Shown here in pieces: positions 12,009 through 23,788 of a stretch of 64,000 nt of DNA. Position 1 is the first letter of the stretch. Each line of letters opens with the position of its first letter. Where the stretch lies: the NCBI RefSeq assembly GCF_008119665.1, contig NZ_CP043046.1:2480001-2544000 (forward strand). The letters are read 5' to 3'. Both the position numbers and the translations under genes were made by a program. Under the pieces are notes generated by a model. It saw nothing but the letters and a program-made list of their open reading frames with translations. It searched no databases and had not been told where the DNA came from. This stretch comes from Pigmentiphaga aceris. GTDB lineage: Bacteria; Pseudomonadota; Gammaproteobacteria; Burkholderiales; Burkholderiaceae_B.

Positions 12009-12232
12009 TTTCCCGTCCGGTTCCTGCCGGAGACATCTGATTGCCATCGCTCGCGTTCATGATGTGACGCGGGCTTTGGATGCGCGGCGGGGGAGTGCGA
12101 AAGCACCCCTCGGCTCGCCCGGATCCCGGTTGGTCCCGCACTTTCGTTCACCTGTCCTTCACGGGCCCTGCGGGCCGCATCGTGGCGACAGGCTGAAATC
12201 TCCCCCAAAGAATTCAATTATCAGGAGCTAGC
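12009..12232 (+). promoter_or_regulatory. Structured rpsB-tsf intergenic region
   Basis: This 224-base gap has no gene. It contains a GNRA-type hairpin (GTGC-GAAA-GCAC, 12095-12106) and a larger stem-loop in which CCTGTC (12151-12156) pairs with GACAGG (12187-12192) around an inner GGGCCC/GGGCCG arm. There is no U run, so these look more like mRNA-processing or attenuation structures than a full terminator. The tsf ribosome site CAGGAG is at 12222-12227. Confidence 0.4.
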
Positions 12233-13114
12233 ATGGCTGTTATCACCGCTGCGTTGGTCAAAGAGCTGCGCGACAAGACTGACGCGCCCATGATGGAATG
12301 CAAGAAGGCACTGACGGAAGCCGACGGCGACCTGGCACGTGCTGAAGAACTGCTGCGCGTCAAGCTGGGCAGCAAGGCAAGCAAGGCTGCTTCGCGTCTG
12401 GCTGCCGATGGCCTGATCGGCCTGTACGTCTCGGACGACGCCAAGGTTGCTGCGGTTGCTGAAATCAACAGCGAAACCGACTTCGTTGCCAAGAACGACG
12501 ACTTCGTGCAATTCACGCAAGACATCGCTCGTCTGGTTGCTGAAAAGAACCCGGCTGACCTGGCTGCACTGGGCGAACTGCCCCTGGGCGAAGGCACCGT
12601 TGAAAGCGTCCGCGCTGCCCTGATCGGCAAGATCGGCGAAAACATCAGCATCCGTCGCTTCGAGCGCGTGCAGACCGAAGGCCGCGTGGCGTCCTACGTG
12701 CACGGCGGCAAGATCGGCGTGCTGGTCGACACCACCGGCGACGAGGCCCTGGGCAAGGATCTGGCCATGCACGTCGCGGCCACCAAGCCGAAGGCGCTGG
12801 ACGCTTCGGGCGTGCCGGCTGCAGACATCGAAACCGAGCGCTCGGTTGCCGAACAAAAGGCTGCTGAATCGGGCAAGCCTGCCGAGATCGTTACCAAGAT
12901 GGTCGAAGGCGCTGTTCAGAAGTTCCTGAAAGAAGTTACCCTTCTGTCGCAGCCGTTCGTCAAGGACGACAAGCAGACCGTTGAACAACTGCTGAAGAGC
13001 AAGGGCGCGAAGGTTTCGCAGTTCGTGCTGTACGTGGTTGGTGAAGGCATTGAAAAGAAGACGACCGACTTCGCTGCTGAAGTGGCTGCTCAAGCCGCTG
13101 CTGCACGCGGTTAA
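12233..13114 (+). CDS. tsf: Elongation factor Ts
   Basis: Guanine-nucleotide exchange factor for EF-Tu. It has 293 residues, with the N-terminal UBA-like domain ([20 protein letters not shown]) followed by the invariant TDFVAKN motif (around residues 82-88) that inserts into EF-Tu. The C-terminal dimerisation domain is complete. A good ribosome site (CAGGAGCTAGC before ATG) supports the start. It lies second in the operon after rpsB. Confidence 0.98.
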   Translation: MAVITAALVKELRDKTDAPMMECKKALTEADGDLARAEELLRVKLGSKASKAASRLAADGLIGLYVSDDAKVAAVAEINSETDFVAKNDDFVQFTQDIARLVAEKNPADLAALGELPLGEGTVESVRAALIGKIGENISIRRFERVQTEGRVASYVHGGKIGVLVDTTGDEALGKDLAMHVAATKPKALDASGVPAADIETERSVAEQKAAESGKPAEIVTKMVEGAVQKFLKEVTLLSQPFVKDDKQTVEQLLKSKGAKVSQFVLYVVGEGIEKKTTDFAAEVAAQAAAARG

Positions 13115-13131
13115 GCCGTCTGCAAGGACAG

Positions 13132-13211
13132 GCCCGCCGCACCGTCGGCGGGACAGGTTGGCGTAAAGGCCTTCCGAAGGGCTGGTGTCCTCTAGTGGGA
13201 CATCGGCCCTT
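13132..13211 (+). promoter_or_regulatory. Stem-loops between tsf and pyrH
   Basis: Two inverted repeats follow tsf: CCCGCCG/TCGGCGGG (13132-13151) and AAGGGC..TGTCC/GGGACA..GGCCCTT (13177-13211). The second is long and well paired but is followed by GTCATAAA, not a U run. It may act as an attenuator or processing site separating tsf from pyrH. Confidence 0.4.
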
Positions 13212-13315
13212 GTCATAAACGATGCGAGCGCCGGTGCCGAGCTGGCCTGGTGCCGGTCGTGAATGGTCGCGCAGCCGGGCGCGCCATCGAAGCAGTGCAT
13301 AAAAGGAAAACGACT

Positions 13316-14032
13316 GTGACAGCCAGCAAATACAAACGGGTACTGCTCAAGCTCTCCGGTGAGGCCCTGATGGGCGACGACGCGTTTGGCATCAACCGCC
13401 AGACCATCGCTCGCATGGTCGAGGAAATCGTCGACGTCGCACGCCTCGGCGTCGAGCTGGCCATCGTGATCGGTGGCGGCAATATCTTCCGCGGTGTCGC
13501 GCCGGGTGCCCAGGGCATGGACCGCGCGACCGCAGACTACATGGGCATGATGGCCACCATCATGAACGCACTTGCACTGCAAGACGCGTTGAAGCGCAGC
13601 AGTGTCGATGCGCGCGTGCAATCCGCGCTGAACATCGATCAGGTGGTCGAGCCTTACATCCGCCCGAAGGCCCTGCGTTACCTGGAAGAAGGCAAGGTGG
13701 TCATTTTCGCCGCCGGCACCGGTAACCCGTTCTTCACCACCGACACGGCAGCCGCGTTGCGCGGTGCCGAAATCGGTGCCGAGATCGTGCTGAAGGCAAC
13801 CAAGGTCGACGGCATCTACACCGCCGACCCCAAGAAAGACCCGACGGCTACGCGTTACAGCCGCATCAGTTTCGACGAAGCAATCAATCGCCGTCTGGAA
13901 GTCATGGACGCCACGGCCTTTGCGCTGTGCCGCGACCAGAAGCTGCCGATCAAGGTGTTCTCGATCACCAAGCATGGCGCGCTGGGTCGCGCGGTGATGG
14001 GCGAGGACGAGGGCACGCTGGTCCACGTCTGA
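13316..14032 (+). CDS. pyrH: UMP kinase
   Basis: Phosphorylates UMP to UDP in pyrimidine synthesis. The GTG start at 13316 gives 238 residues ([16 protein letters not shown]...), matching the family. An AAAGGA ribosome site lies about ten bases upstream, and starting earlier would add a non-homologous leader. Visible motifs are KLSGEAL, the glycine loop [10 protein letters not shown], and the nucleotide-binding [13 protein letters not shown]. It sits between tsf and frr as usual. Confidence 0.96.
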   Translation: MTASKYKRVLLKLSGEALMGDDAFGINRQTIARMVEEIVDVARLGVELAIVIGGGNIFRGVAPGAQGMDRATADYMGMMATIMNALALQDALKRSSVDARVQSALNIDQVVEPYIRPKALRYLEEGKVVIFAAGTGNPFFTTDTAAALRGAEIGAEIVLKATKVDGIYTADPKKDPTATRYSRISFDEAINRRLEVMDATAFALCRDQKLPIKVFSITKHGALGRAVMGEDEGTLVHV

Positions 14033-14081
14033 GCGTGGTCGGCCGAGGCCGACCCGAACGAATGCAATTTAGGAGTTAGTA

Positions 14082-14642
14082 ATGAGCGTATCCGACGTCA
14101 AGAAGGTTACCGAGACCAAGATCGGCAAGTCGATCGACACCCTCAAGACCAATCTCGCCAAGATCCGTACGGGCCGCGCCCACACCGGCATCCTGGACCA
14201 CATCCAGGTCGATTATTACGGCTCGCCGGTTCCGGTGAACCAGGTTGCGAACATCACCTTGTTCGACGCCCGCACCATCAACGTCCAGCCTTTCGAAAAG
14301 AAGATGGGCTCGACCATCGAAAAGGCGATCCGCGATTCCGACCTCGGTCTAAACCCGCAATCCTTCGGCGAATCGATCCGCGTTCCGACCCCGGCCCTGA
14401 CCGAGGAGCGTCGTCGTGATCTGAACAAGGTCGTGAAGAACGAAGGTGAAGATGCCAAGATCGCCGTGCGCAACCTGCGCCGCGAAGCCAACGACCAACT
14501 GAAGAAGCTGGTCAAGGACAAGAGTATCTCGGAAGACGACGAGCGTCGTGGCCAGGACGACGTGCAGAAGCTGACCGACAAGGGCGTGGCTGAAATCGAC
14601 CGCCTGATCGCGCAGAAAGAAGCCGAGATCCTGACGGTCTGA
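14082..14642 (+). CDS. frr: Ribosome recycling factor
   Basis: Releases ribosomes from mRNA after termination, together with EF-G. It has 186 residues with the standard two-domain plan. Key segments are [13 protein letters not shown] in the first helix, [16 protein letters not shown] in the beta domain, and the long C-terminal helices ending in EAEILTV. TAGGAG six bases before the ATG is a strong ribosome site. Confidence 0.98.
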   Translation: MSVSDVKKVTETKIGKSIDTLKTNLAKIRTGRAHTGILDHIQVDYYGSPVPVNQVANITLFDARTINVQPFEKKMGSTIEKAIRDSDLGLNPQSFGESIRVPTPALTEERRRDLNKVVKNEGEDAKIAVRNLRREANDQLKKLVKDKSISEDDERRGQDDVQKLTDKGVAEIDRLIAQKEAEILTV

Positions 14643-14650
14643 CAGCCCTC

Positions 14651-15472
<822 letters not shown>

Positions 15473-15474
15473 CT

Positions 15475-16311
15475 TTGCTTCGAGAACGCGTAATCACCGC
15501 GCTGGTGTTGTTTGCCGTATTGGCCATCACCTTGACCTTGCCGGGACCGATACCGTTCGCGCTACTGTCGGGTGCCTTCCTGAGCTGTGCCATGTGGGAA
15601 TGGTTGCGCCTGACCTGGGGGCCTGCCAAGCCGGGCACGGTGTTCGTCCCTGGGGTGGTGGCTGCACTGGCGCTGGCGTGCATCTTTCTTGCCATCCAGT
15701 TTTCGGGCGCTGATGCCTTTGACCTGGTTCCGGCCACGTTCGGATTGTGGATCGCAAGCTCTGTCGTCTGGGTCGGGGCGATTTTGCCCATGCTTACCCG
15801 GGCGCGCGCCGATGCAGCCCCGCGCAATGCCATCTGGAGCGCATTTTCCTGGGTGGCACTGATCGCAACCTGGACGGCCTTGAATGTGGCCTATACGCTT
15901 GGTCCGCTGTTCCTGCTGAGCCTGGCTGCGGTCGTCTGGGTGGCCGACATCGCCGCCTACTTCGTGGGCAAGAAGTTCGGTCGTCGCAAGCTTGCACCCC
16001 ACATCAGTCCGGGTAAAACCATTGAGGGCGCGATTGGTGGCGTGGTTGCCGCCGTGGCCTTGATTCTGATCAGTGCGCAATTCAAGGACACTTTCGGTGC
16101 TGCCCTGAGTCACAAGTGGGGAATGCTTGGCGCAGCATGCTTCGGCCTGCTGCTTGCCGCATTGTCCATTGCGGGCGATCTGTTCGAGTCTTTGCTGAAG
16201 CGTCGCGCCGGCATGAAGGACTCAAGCGGCCTGCTGCCCGGTCACGGTGGTGTGTTCGATCGGCTCGATGCCTTGTTGCCGGTTCTGCCGCTGGCCTTGT
16301 TGCTGGTATAA
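15475..16311 (+). CDS. cdsA: Phosphatidate cytidylyltransferase
   Basis: Integral membrane enzyme that makes CDP-diacylglycerol for all phospholipids. It has 278 residues with about eight hydrophobic segments. The CdsA signature near the C-terminus is complete (SIAGDLFESLLKRRAGMKD then GHGGVFDRLD). The start is a TTG at 15475, only two bases after uppS; no ATG or GTG is close enough in this frame, so translation is probably coupled to uppS. Confidence 0.95.
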   Translation: MLRERVITALVLFAVLAITLTLPGPIPFALLSGAFLSCAMWEWLRLTWGPAKPGTVFVPGVVAALALACIFLAIQFSGADAFDLVPATFGLWIASSVVWVGAILPMLTRARADAAPRNAIWSAFSWVALIATWTALNVAYTLGPLFLLSLAAVVWVADIAAYFVGKKFGRRKLAPHISPGKTIEGAIGGVVAAVALILISAQFKDTFGAALSHKWGMLGAACFGLLLAALSIAGDLFESLLKRRAGMKDSSGLLPGHGGVFDRLDALLPVLPLALLLV

Positions 16312-16356
16312 CCACAGCCACGCAGTGCCGCTGCCCCCATTTCTATCGAAGGCTTC

Positions 16357-17625
16357 GTGACGTCAACGCTTTTTCCCCTGCTTGCTGAAGTTCCCGAGGC
16401 CGATCAACGGCCACGCCGGGTCACCATCCTGGGTGCAACGGGATCGATTGGTCAGAGCACGCTCGACGTCATCGCTCGTCATCCTGATCGTTTTTGTGCC
16501 TATGCGTTGACAGCGTTCAGTCGCATGGACGTACTGGCCACATCTGCTGCTGCGTCCAATGCGGCGGTCGTGGTCGTTCCCGATGATGACGCCAGCGCGC
16601 GTTTCGCGCAGCAATGGGCGTCCGTGGGTGCAGGCAAACCCATACCCGAGATTCGCGTCGGTGCACAGGCACTGGCCGATACCGCTGCTGACGCCGAGAC
16701 TGATGTCGTCATGGCCGCAATCGTAGGTGCGGCAGGACTGCCGGGCGCACTGGCGGCTGCCGCCGCGGGCAAGCGCGTGTTGTTGGCCAACAAGGAAGCA
16801 CTGGTCGTCGCGGGCGGTCTGTTCATGGAAACCGCGAGGCGCTACGGTGCCGAGCTGCTGCCGATCGACAGCGAGCACAACGCGATCTTCCAGTGCCTGC
16901 CGCAGCGCAGCGATGCGCTGGCGGGCGAGGGCGTACCTGCCACCGTCAGGCGACTGATTCTGACCGCCTCTGGTGGGCCGTTCCGTGAACGTGCCATCGA
17001 CACGCTGCGCGACGTGACGCCCGACGAAGCCTGCGCCCATCCGAACTGGAGTATGGGCCGCAAGATTTCGGTCGATTCGGCCACCATGCTCAACAAGGGC
17101 CTGGAAGTCATTGAAGCGCACTGGTTGTTCGGTGTGCCGGCCGACCGCATTTCCGTCCTGATCCACCCGCAAAGCGCGGTGCACTCGATGGTTGAATACG
17201 AAGATGGCTCGACACTGGCCCAGCTCGGCCAGCCGGACATGCGCACGCCGATTGCCTACGGCCTGGGCTTCCCGGAGCGTATTGAATCGGGTGTCGGCCT
17301 GCTTGATCTGGCCAAGCTCGGGCGATTGGACTTCCAGGAGCCCGATCTGACGCGTTTCCCCGGTCTGCGCCTGGCCTTCGATGCCTTGGCAGCGGGGCAG
17401 GGGGCCTGCATTGCGCTCAACGCCGCCAATGAAGTTGCGGTAGATGCCTTCCTGCAAGGCAAGCTCCGTTTCACCGATATTCCTGCAGTAATCGAAGAAG
17501 TGCTGGCGCAGGTCGATGCCGTCGACACCGCTGGCACCCCCACGCTTGACGCCTTGCTTGCTGCAGATGCACGCATGCGGGCGCTGGCCGAGCAGTTCGC
17601 GGCGCGTCGTCCGCGCACGCCTTGA
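16357..17625 (+). CDS. dxr: 1-deoxy-D-xylulose 5-phosphate reductoisomerase
   Basis: Second enzyme of the methylerythritol phosphate isoprenoid pathway. It has 422 residues from a GTG start, slightly long because of about 20 extra N-terminal residues before the NADPH loop [15 protein letters not shown]. Other motifs are [13 protein letters not shown], the metal/substrate site [13 protein letters not shown], and [21 protein letters not shown]. It feeds the same lipid supply as uppS and lies just ahead of rseP. Confidence 0.97.
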   Translation: MTSTLFPLLAEVPEADQRPRRVTILGATGSIGQSTLDVIARHPDRFCAYALTAFSRMDVLATSAAASNAAVVVVPDDDASARFAQQWASVGAGKPIPEIRVGAQALADTAADAETDVVMAAIVGAAGLPGALAAAAAGKRVLLANKEALVVAGGLFMETARRYGAELLPIDSEHNAIFQCLPQRSDALAGEGVPATVRRLILTASGGPFRERAIDTLRDVTPDEACAHPNWSMGRKISVDSATMLNKGLEVIEAHWLFGVPADRISVLIHPQSAVHSMVEYEDGSTLAQLGQPDMRTPIAYGLGFPERIESGVGLLDLAKLGRLDFQEPDLTRFPGLRLAFDALAAGQGACIALNAANEVAVDAFLQGKLRFTDIPAVIEEVLAQVDAVDTAGTPTLDALLAADARMRALAEQFAARRPRTP

Positions 17626-17638
17626 GCGAGTTCTTCCC

Positions 17639-18976
17639 ATGCTATTGACCCTCGCCGCTTTCGCGCTTGCCCTCGGCATCCTGATCGTCGTCCACGAGAT
17701 GGGCCATTACCTCGTCGCGCGTGCCTGCGACGTCAAGATTCTGCGTTTCTCCGTCGGTTTCGGTCGTGTGCTGATCAAGCGCACTGACCGCCACGGCACC
17801 GAGTGGGCCTTGTCGCTGATCCCGCTTGGCGGCTACGTGAAGATGCTGGACGAACGTGAAGGTTCGGTCAGCGCTGCCGAGCGTCCGCGCGCCTTCAACG
17901 CGAAAAGTGTCTGGCAGCGCATCGCCATCGTCGCCGCAGGCCCGATCTTCAACCTGGTACTGGCCGCATTGCTGTACGCGTCGCTGAATCTGGTGGGGGT
18001 AGAAGAGCCCGCACCAGTGGTAGGCGCACCCGCAGTAGACAGCATTGCCGCACGCAGCGGCTTGCAAGCCGGCGACCGCATCACCGCCGTGGACGGCAAG
18101 CCCGTAACTGCCTGGAGCGAAGTGCGCTGGATGTTGCTGGATCAGGTCACCCATCGTGGCAGCGCGCGTGTATCGGTCACCACTGCTGCAGGTGCCACGG
18201 CCGAACGTCAGCTGGACTTCTCGTCGATCAATCTCGATGACATGGAAGGCGATGTGCTGGGCCGTAACGGGCTGAAGTTGGTCGATCCGAAACCGGTCGT
18301 GCGGGGCCTGATCGAAGGCGGTGCTGCTGCGACTGCCGGCCTGAAAGCCGGTGATCGCATCGTGGCTGCTGGCGATGTGACGGCGCCTGGTGCCACCCAG
18401 TTCATCGAAATCGTACGTGCCCATACCGACAAGCTGCTGACCGTGCAGGTGCTGCGTGACGGTGCCGCCTTGTCCATTCCCGTGCAACCGCAGGTCGTCA
18501 CCGACCCGGCAACCGGGCAGGCGGCGGGCCGAATCGGCGCGCAGATCGGTGGCGACATCGAGATGGTAACCCTGCGCTACGGTCCCGTTTCCAGCCTGAT
18601 CAAGGGTGTTCAACGTACCGGCGAAGTGTCCTGGTTCTCGTTGCGGATGCTGGGAAAAATGCTGATCGGTGACGTATCCTGGCGCAACCTGAGCGGCCCG
18701 GTAACCATTGCCGACTACGCCGGACAGACCGCGCGGCTGGGGCTTTCGTACTACATCGCCTTCATGGCGCTGGTCAGTGTCAGCCTCGGGGTATTGAATC
18801 TCTTGCCCATCCCTGTACTCGACGGTGGGCACCTGCTGTATTATTTCGTCGAAATCGTGCGGGGTAGTCCGCCGCCGGAGCGTTGGGCCGATATCGGGCA
18901 GCGCGCCGGGTTCGGCATCCTGGTGGCTCTGATGGCAGTTGCATTGTTCAACGATATCGCACGTTTGCTGACTTAG
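17639..18976 (+). CDS. rseP: RIP metalloprotease RseP (site-2 protease)
   Basis: Intramembrane zinc protease that cleaves anti-sigma factors and signal peptide remnants. The ATG at 17639 gives 445 residues. Helix 1 carries the HEMGH motif (His19, Glu20, His23), two PDZ domains occupy the periplasmic middle (around residues 115-300), and the third zinc ligand is in NLLPIPVLDGGHLLYY. An upstream start inside dxr is rejected because it would put a polar leader before the membrane helix. The location between dxr and bamA is the classic one. Confidence 0.97.
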   Translation: MLLTLAAFALALGILIVVHEMGHYLVARACDVKILRFSVGFGRVLIKRTDRHGTEWALSLIPLGGYVKMLDEREGSVSAAERPRAFNAKSVWQRIAIVAAGPIFNLVLAALLYASLNLVGVEEPAPVVGAPAVDSIAARSGLQAGDRITAVDGKPVTAWSEVRWMLLDQVTHRGSARVSVTTAAGATAERQLDFSSINLDDMEGDVLGRNGLKLVDPKPVVRGLIEGGAAATAGLKAGDRIVAAGDVTAPGATQFIEIVRAHTDKLLTVQVLRDGAALSIPVQPQVVTDPATGQAAGRIGAQIGGDIEMVTLRYGPVSSLIKGVQRTGEVSWFSLRMLGKMLIGDVSWRNLSGPVTIADYAGQTARLGLSYYIAFMALVSVSLGVLNLLPIPVLDGGHLLYYFVEIVRGSPPPERWADIGQRAGFGILVALMAVALFNDIARLLT

Positions 18977-19070
18977 GACGCTGGCTTGTCCGCCAGTTAG
19001 ACCAGAGGGGGGACGCCGTCCAGGCGGCGTTCGTGATTTCCCGCTTTACATAGATAACCCAGGATTACGC

Positions 19071-21365
19071 ATGTCTAACCGCGTCCGGCGCCTGCCGCGT
19101 CTGCTGTCCGCCCTTTTTGCCATGGCGCTCGCGCCGCTTGCCCACGCTTTCGACCCGTTCGTAGTGCGCGACATCCGTGTCGAGGGCATCCAGCGTACCG
19201 AGGCCGGCACGGTATTCGGCTACCTGCCCGTGAAGGTAGGTGAGCGTTTCACCCAGGAACAGGCGACCCAGGCAGTGCGTGCACTGTTCGGTACCGGGTT
19301 CTTCCGCGACGTGCGAATCGAAGTCGACAGAGATGTGGTGGTGGTCGTCGTTGATGAACGTCCGGCAATCGCATCCATCGAATTCAACGGCATGACCGAA
19401 TTCGACACCGCTGGCGTGACGAAGTCGCTGCGCGAAGTCGGTTTCGCCGAAGCGCGCATCTTCGACCGCTCGCTGCTCGAACGCGCAGAGCAGGAGCTGA
19501 AGCGCCAATACCTGTCGAAGGGCAAGTATTCGGTCGAAATCGTGTCCACCGTGACCCCGCTGGAACGCAATCGCGTCGGCGTGACCTTCGACGTGTTCGA
19601 AGGCGATGTAGCCCGCATCAAGGCCATCAAGATCATTGGTGCCAAGACCTTCCCCGAAGACGATCTGCTGGGCCTGTTCCAGCAGAGCACGCCGGGTTGG
19701 ATGACCTGGTACACCAAGGCAGACCAGTATTCGCGCCAGAAGCTGCAGGCCGACATCGAAACGCTGCGTTCGTATTACCTGAACCGCGGTTATCTCGAAT
19801 TCAACGTCGACACCCCGCAGGTCACGATTTCGCCCGATCGCAAGGACATTTTCATCACCTTGTCGATCAGCGAAGGTGAGCCCTATCGCGTCAGCGACGT
19901 GAAGATGGGTGGCGACCTGCTGGGTCTGGACGACGACCTGCGTCGCCTGATCACCGTCAAGCCCGGCGAAATGTTCTCGGCCGAAAAGGTCAACGCATCG
20001 AGCAAGGCCATCACCGACCAGCTGGGCAACCTGGGTTACGCGTTTGCGAACGTGAACCCGAACCCGGTGCTCAATCGCGAGAAGAAAGAAGCGGAGCTGA
20101 CGTTCTTCGTCGACCCCAATCGTCGTGTGTATGTGCGTCGCGTGAACATCGGCGGCAACACCCGTACCCGTGACGTGGTGGTGCGTCGTGAAATGCGCCA
20201 GTATGAAAGCGCCTGGTACGACGCGCGCAAGATCCAGCTGTCCAAGGAACGTGTGGACCGCCTGGGTTACTTCAACGACATCACGGTTGATACCGCCCCG
20301 GTCACCGGCAGCCCCGATCAGGTCGACGTCAACGTCAACGTGACCGAAAAGCCCACCGGCATGATCTCGCTGGGCGCGGGTTTCAGCAGTACCGACAAGC
20401 TGGTGCTGTCCGCTGGCCTGAGCCAGGACAACATCTTCGGTAGCGGCACCACCGCAGGTATTGAAGTCAATACGTCCAGTACCAACCGCACGATTTCGTT
20501 GAGCCAGACGAATCCGTACTTCACGGCCGATGGCGTCAGCCGTTCGACCAACATCTACTACCGCACGCTTGAACCGCTGACCATCAACGATGGCGATTAC
20601 CGCATCAAGACGGGCGGCCTGGGCGTCACCTTCGGTGTGCCGTTCTCGGAAACCGACCGCGTGTTCTTCGGCGGTACGGTTGAAACCAACTCGATCGATC
20701 TGTTCCAGAACAGCCCGGGCGTCTACGAAGACTACGTGGACACTTTCGGCAAGACGAGCAACGCCTTCATCGGCTCGGTGGGCTGGTCCAACGACCAACG
20801 TGACAGCGGCATTGCGCCCACGCGTGGTACCTACAAGCGTGCCAACGCCGAAGCATCGGTGCTGGGCGATCTGCGCTACTACAAGCTGACCTATCAGCAC
20901 CAGTACTACTGGCCGCTGTCGCGCAGCCTGACGCTGGCCTTGAACGGTCAGGTGGACTACGGCAAGGGTTATAGCGACAAGCCGTATCCGTTGCTGAAGA
21001 ACATGTACGCCGGTGGTATCGGTTCGGTGCGTGGTTTCGAAGCAGGTTCGCTCGGCCCGCGTGACCGCAAGAACAACGACAGCATCGGTGGTGCCAAGCG
21101 CCTGATCGGTAATGCCGAACTGCTGTTGCCGTTCCCCGGTACCCAGCAAGACCGTACGCTGCGCTGGTTCCTGTTCGCTGACGTCGGTCAGGTCTACGGC
21201 GATAGCCAGAACATCGACTTCGGTTCGCTGCGTTATTCGACCGGTGTCGGCCTGAGCTGGCAGTCTCCGATCGGTCCGCTGAAGGTCTCGATCGGCCAGG
21301 CGCTGAACGCGAAGGAAGGCGACAAGAAAGCAGCCTTCCAATTCCAGATCGGTACCGGTTTCTAA
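19071..21365 (+). CDS. bamA: Outer membrane protein assembly factor BamA
   Basis: Essential outer-membrane insertase. It has 764 residues: a signal peptide cleaved near AHAFDPF (residues 20-26), five POTRA domains (first VVRDIRVEGIQRTEAGTVF), and a C-terminal 16-strand barrel. The loop-6 motif GSVRGFEAGSLGPRD is intact, and the protein ends in the outer-membrane signature aromatic residue (IGTGF). It precedes skp, the periplasmic chaperone that delivers barrels to it. Confidence 0.98.
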   Translation: MSNRVRRLPRLLSALFAMALAPLAHAFDPFVVRDIRVEGIQRTEAGTVFGYLPVKVGERFTQEQATQAVRALFGTGFFRDVRIEVDRDVVVVVVDERPAIASIEFNGMTEFDTAGVTKSLREVGFAEARIFDRSLLERAEQELKRQYLSKGKYSVEIVSTVTPLERNRVGVTFDVFEGDVARIKAIKIIGAKTFPEDDLLGLFQQSTPGWMTWYTKADQYSRQKLQADIETLRSYYLNRGYLEFNVDTPQVTISPDRKDIFITLSISEGEPYRVSDVKMGGDLLGLDDDLRRLITVKPGEMFSAEKVNASSKAITDQLGNLGYAFANVNPNPVLNREKKEAELTFFVDPNRRVYVRRVNIGGNTRTRDVVVRREMRQYESAWYDARKIQLSKERVDRLGYFNDITVDTAPVTGSPDQVDVNVNVTEKPTGMISLGAGFSSTDKLVLSAGLSQDNIFGSGTTAGIEVNTSSTNRTISLSQTNPYFTADGVSRSTNIYYRTLEPLTINDGDYRIKTGGLGVTFGVPFSETDRVFFGGTVETNSIDLFQNSPGVYEDYVDTFGKTSNAFIGSVGWSNDQRDSGIAPTRGTYKRANAEASVLGDLRYYKLTYQHQYYWPLSRSLTLALNGQVDYGKGYSDKPYPLLKNMYAGGIGSVRGFEAGSLGPRDRKNNDSIGGAKRLIGNAELLLPFPGTQQDRTLRWFLFADVGQVYGDSQNIDFGSLRYSTGVGLSWQSPIGPLKVSIGQALNAKEGDKKAAFQFQIGTGF

Positions 21366-21507
21366 GCTGCGGTTGGCGGTAAACTCCACGTTACCGCCAT
21401 CGCAACCGATTGCTACAGCCACTTACGGTTGACGTTCCCCATTTTGGGCACGCGTCAACAGGAAATGGCAAAATAACAAATTAATTTTTGAAGCCAGAGA
21501 GAAATAC

Positions 21508-22065
21508 ATGATCCGCATGCTTCTGTCGTCCGCCAGCACTCTGGCCCCGAGCGCTGCCAAGGCCTCCGTCCGAGTGCTCGCCGGTGTCGTTCTGGCTGGG
21601 GCCGCTGTCAGCGGTGCTCATGCACAGAACGCTAAGATCGGGTTCGTCAATACCGACCGCATTTTCCGCGACGCTGCACCTGCCAAGGCTGCACAAGCGA
21701 AAATCGAAGGCGACTTCAAAAAGCGCGATGCCGAGCTGCAAGATATCGCTGCTCGCCTGCGCACCTCGTCCGAGCGTCTGGACAAGGACTCGGCTGTCCT
21801 GTCGGAAACCGACCGTGTTCGTCGTCAGCGCGAGCTGAGCGACCTGGACAAGGACTTCCAGCGCAAGCGTCGTGAGTTCCAGGAAGACCTGAACCAGCGC
21901 CGCAACGAAGAATTGGCTACGGTTCTGGATCGCGCCAACCGCGTGATCAAGCAGATCGCCGAGCAAGAAGGCTACGACCTGGTGCTGCAAGAAGCCGTCG
22001 TCGTGAGCCCGCGTGTTGATATCACCGAGAAAGTGATCAACGCGCTGAACAACGGCGCCAAGTAA
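21508..22065 (+). CDS. skp: Periplasmic chaperone Skp/OmpH
   Basis: Periplasmic holdase for outer membrane proteins. It has 185 residues with an Ala-rich signal peptide ending near SGAHAQNAK, then the beta-strand IGFVNTDRIF and a long charged coiled coil (residues about 60-155) that forms the Skp tentacles. The signal peptide is longer than usual: about 20 residues precede the hydrophobic core. The bamA-skp gap contains a GGCGGTAA/TTACCGCC hairpin (21375-21398) without a U run. Confidence 0.93.
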   Translation: MIRMLLSSASTLAPSAAKASVRVLAGVVLAGAAVSGAHAQNAKIGFVNTDRIFRDAAPAKAAQAKIEGDFKKRDAELQDIAARLRTSSERLDKDSAVLSETDRVRRQRELSDLDKDFQRKRREFQEDLNQRRNEELATVLDRANRVIKQIAEQEGYDLVLQEAVVVSPRVDITEKVINALNNGAK

Positions 22066-22124
22066 GTCAGTACCAAGCGTTGGTCCGGTGTGGCCTGGCG
22101 CCATACCGGATAGATGCCGATCGC

Positions 22125-23219
22125 ATGCCCATACTTCTCGCTCCCGATCAGGCACCGACGCTTGATGAATTGCTCGCAGCCGCTGACACCAGCGGCCTGA
22201 CGTGGCAAATCGAGTCCAGCGCCGATGTCTTGCCTCGCATCGCCGGCCTCGGCACGCTTGCTGGTGCCGGCGCGAGTGAACTCGCGTTCCTCGCCAATCC
22301 CCGCTACCAGTCTCAGCTCGAATCCAGCCAGGCCTCGGCGATCATTGTCGCGCCCGATGTCGCTGCATCGCACCGCGCGGCACTTGCTGCGGCCGGTGTG
22401 GCGGGCTGCCCGCTGGTGGTATGCAGCGAGCCCTACCTGCTGTATGCGCGCATTGCACAGTGGTTTGATCGCGCCATGCGCGGCCAGCTGCCGCGCGATG
22501 TGCATCGCACAGCGGTGGTGGGTGACGTCTCGCTGGGTAACGGCGTGTCGGTCGGGCCTTTGGCCGTGATCGAAGACGGTGCCATCATCGGTGACGATGT
22601 GGTCATCGGGGCCGGCTGCTTTATCGCGGCAGGTTCTCGCATCGGTGCGGGCAGTTTCCTGCATCCGCGCGTAAGCCTGTATCGCGGCGTCACCATGGGT
22701 GAACGCACGCTGATCCAGAGCGGCGCGGTAATCGGCGGAGACGGATTCGGATTTGCGCCCGATAAACGCAACCCGCGCGGTCTGTGGAGCAAAATTCCGC
22801 AGTTTGGCGGGGTGTCGATCGGAAACGATGTTGAAATCGGTGCCAATACGACCATCGATCGGGGTGCGTTGGAAGACACACGCATCGGCGATGGCGTGAA
22901 GCTCGATAATCAGATTCAGATCGGCCACAACACCCAGATCGGGGCGCATACCGCCATGGCCGGATGCGTGGGGGTGGCCGGTTCTGCAATCATTGGTGAA
23001 CGATGCACCTTCGGCGGAAGCGCGATGGTGCTGGGGCATCTGACGATCGTGGACGATGTCCACATTTCAGCGGCCAGTCTGGTCATGTCAAGCATCGACA
23101 AACCTGGCCGCTACACCGCGGCGTTCCCGCTCGCGGAGCATCGCGACTGGGAAAAAAACGCCGCAGTACTGCGACAACTGGCGCGTCTGCGCCGGCGTAT
23201 TCAGGCACTCGAAGAATAA
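22125..23219 (+). CDS. lpxD: UDP-3-O-(3-hydroxyacyl)glucosamine N-acyltransferase
   Basis: Third step of lipid A synthesis. The ATG at 22125 gives 364 residues. An N-terminal uridine-binding domain ([14 protein letters not shown]) is followed by a left-handed beta helix of hexapeptide repeats. The catalytic His lies in [20 protein letters not shown]. The last 30 residues form a basic C-terminal helix. A TTG further upstream (22080) would add 15 residues not seen in the family. Confidence 0.96.
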   Translation: MPILLAPDQAPTLDELLAAADTSGLTWQIESSADVLPRIAGLGTLAGAGASELAFLANPRYQSQLESSQASAIIVAPDVAASHRAALAAAGVAGCPLVVCSEPYLLYARIAQWFDRAMRGQLPRDVHRTAVVGDVSLGNGVSVGPLAVIEDGAIIGDDVVIGAGCFIAAGSRIGAGSFLHPRVSLYRGVTMGERTLIQSGAVIGGDGFGFAPDKRNPRGLWSKIPQFGGVSIGNDVEIGANTTIDRGALEDTRIGDGVKLDNQIQIGHNTQIGAHTAMAGCVGVAGSAIIGERCTFGGSAMVLGHLTIVDDVHISAASLVMSSIDKPGRYTAAFPLAEHRDWEKNAAVLRQLARLRRRIQALEE

Positions 23220-23268
23220 AATCGTGCCGGTGGCATTGCCGCCGGTCATCCAAGCTCACGGAACTGCC

Positions 23269-23715
23269 ATGGATATCAAGAAAATCCTCGAACACCTCCC
23301 GCATCGTTATCCGATGCTGCTGGTCGATCGAGTGCTGGAAATGGAGTCGGGTAAGTCGATCACCGCACTGAAAAACGTGACGATCAACGAACCGTTCTTC
23401 CAAGGTCATTTCCCCCATCACCCGGTGATGCCTGGCGTGCTGATCCTGGAAGCGCTGGCCCAGACCGCGGCCATCCTGTCGTTCACGTCCGCCAGCGAAA
23501 CCGCCAACAGCAACGCCGTGTATTACCTCGTCGGCATTGACGGCGCGCGTTTCAAGCGTCCGGTGGTGCCGGGCGATCAGTTGATCCTGAAGATCGATGT
23601 GCTGCGCATCACGCGCGGCATCTGGAAGTATTCCGGCAAGGCGCTCGTCGACGATCAGGTCGTTGCACAAGCCGAGATCATGTGCACCATGCGTCATATC
23701 TCCGACGACGAGTGA
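23269..23715 (+). CDS. fabZ: 3-hydroxyacyl-[acyl-carrier-protein] dehydratase FabZ
   Basis: Dehydrates 3-hydroxyacyl-ACP in fatty acid elongation and competes with LpxA/LpxD for the same substrate. It has 148 residues from the ATG at 23269. The hot-dog fold signature is complete: [13 protein letters not shown], the active-site His in [15 protein letters not shown], and the active-site Glu in LILEALAQ. It sits between lpxD and lpxA, as in most Gram-negative bacteria. Confidence 0.97.
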   Translation: MDIKKILEHLPHRYPMLLVDRVLEMESGKSITALKNVTINEPFFQGHFPHHPVMPGVLILEALAQTAAILSFTSASETANSNAVYYLVGIDGARFKRPVVPGDQLILKIDVLRITRGIWKYSGKALVDDQVVAQAEIMCTMRHISDDE

Positions 23716-23788
23716 GCGACATCTTTTGCTGCCGCCTGGCCGGTCTTCGGACGCGGGTCGGGCGGCTGTCTTACCAGGAGGCGCGCGC

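Noticed and set aside
19065..21422. A 785-codon open frame antisense to bamA
   Set aside because: It mirrors the codon pattern of bamA, has a His/Val/Gly-rich composition typical of antisense frames in GC-rich genes, and shows no known domain.
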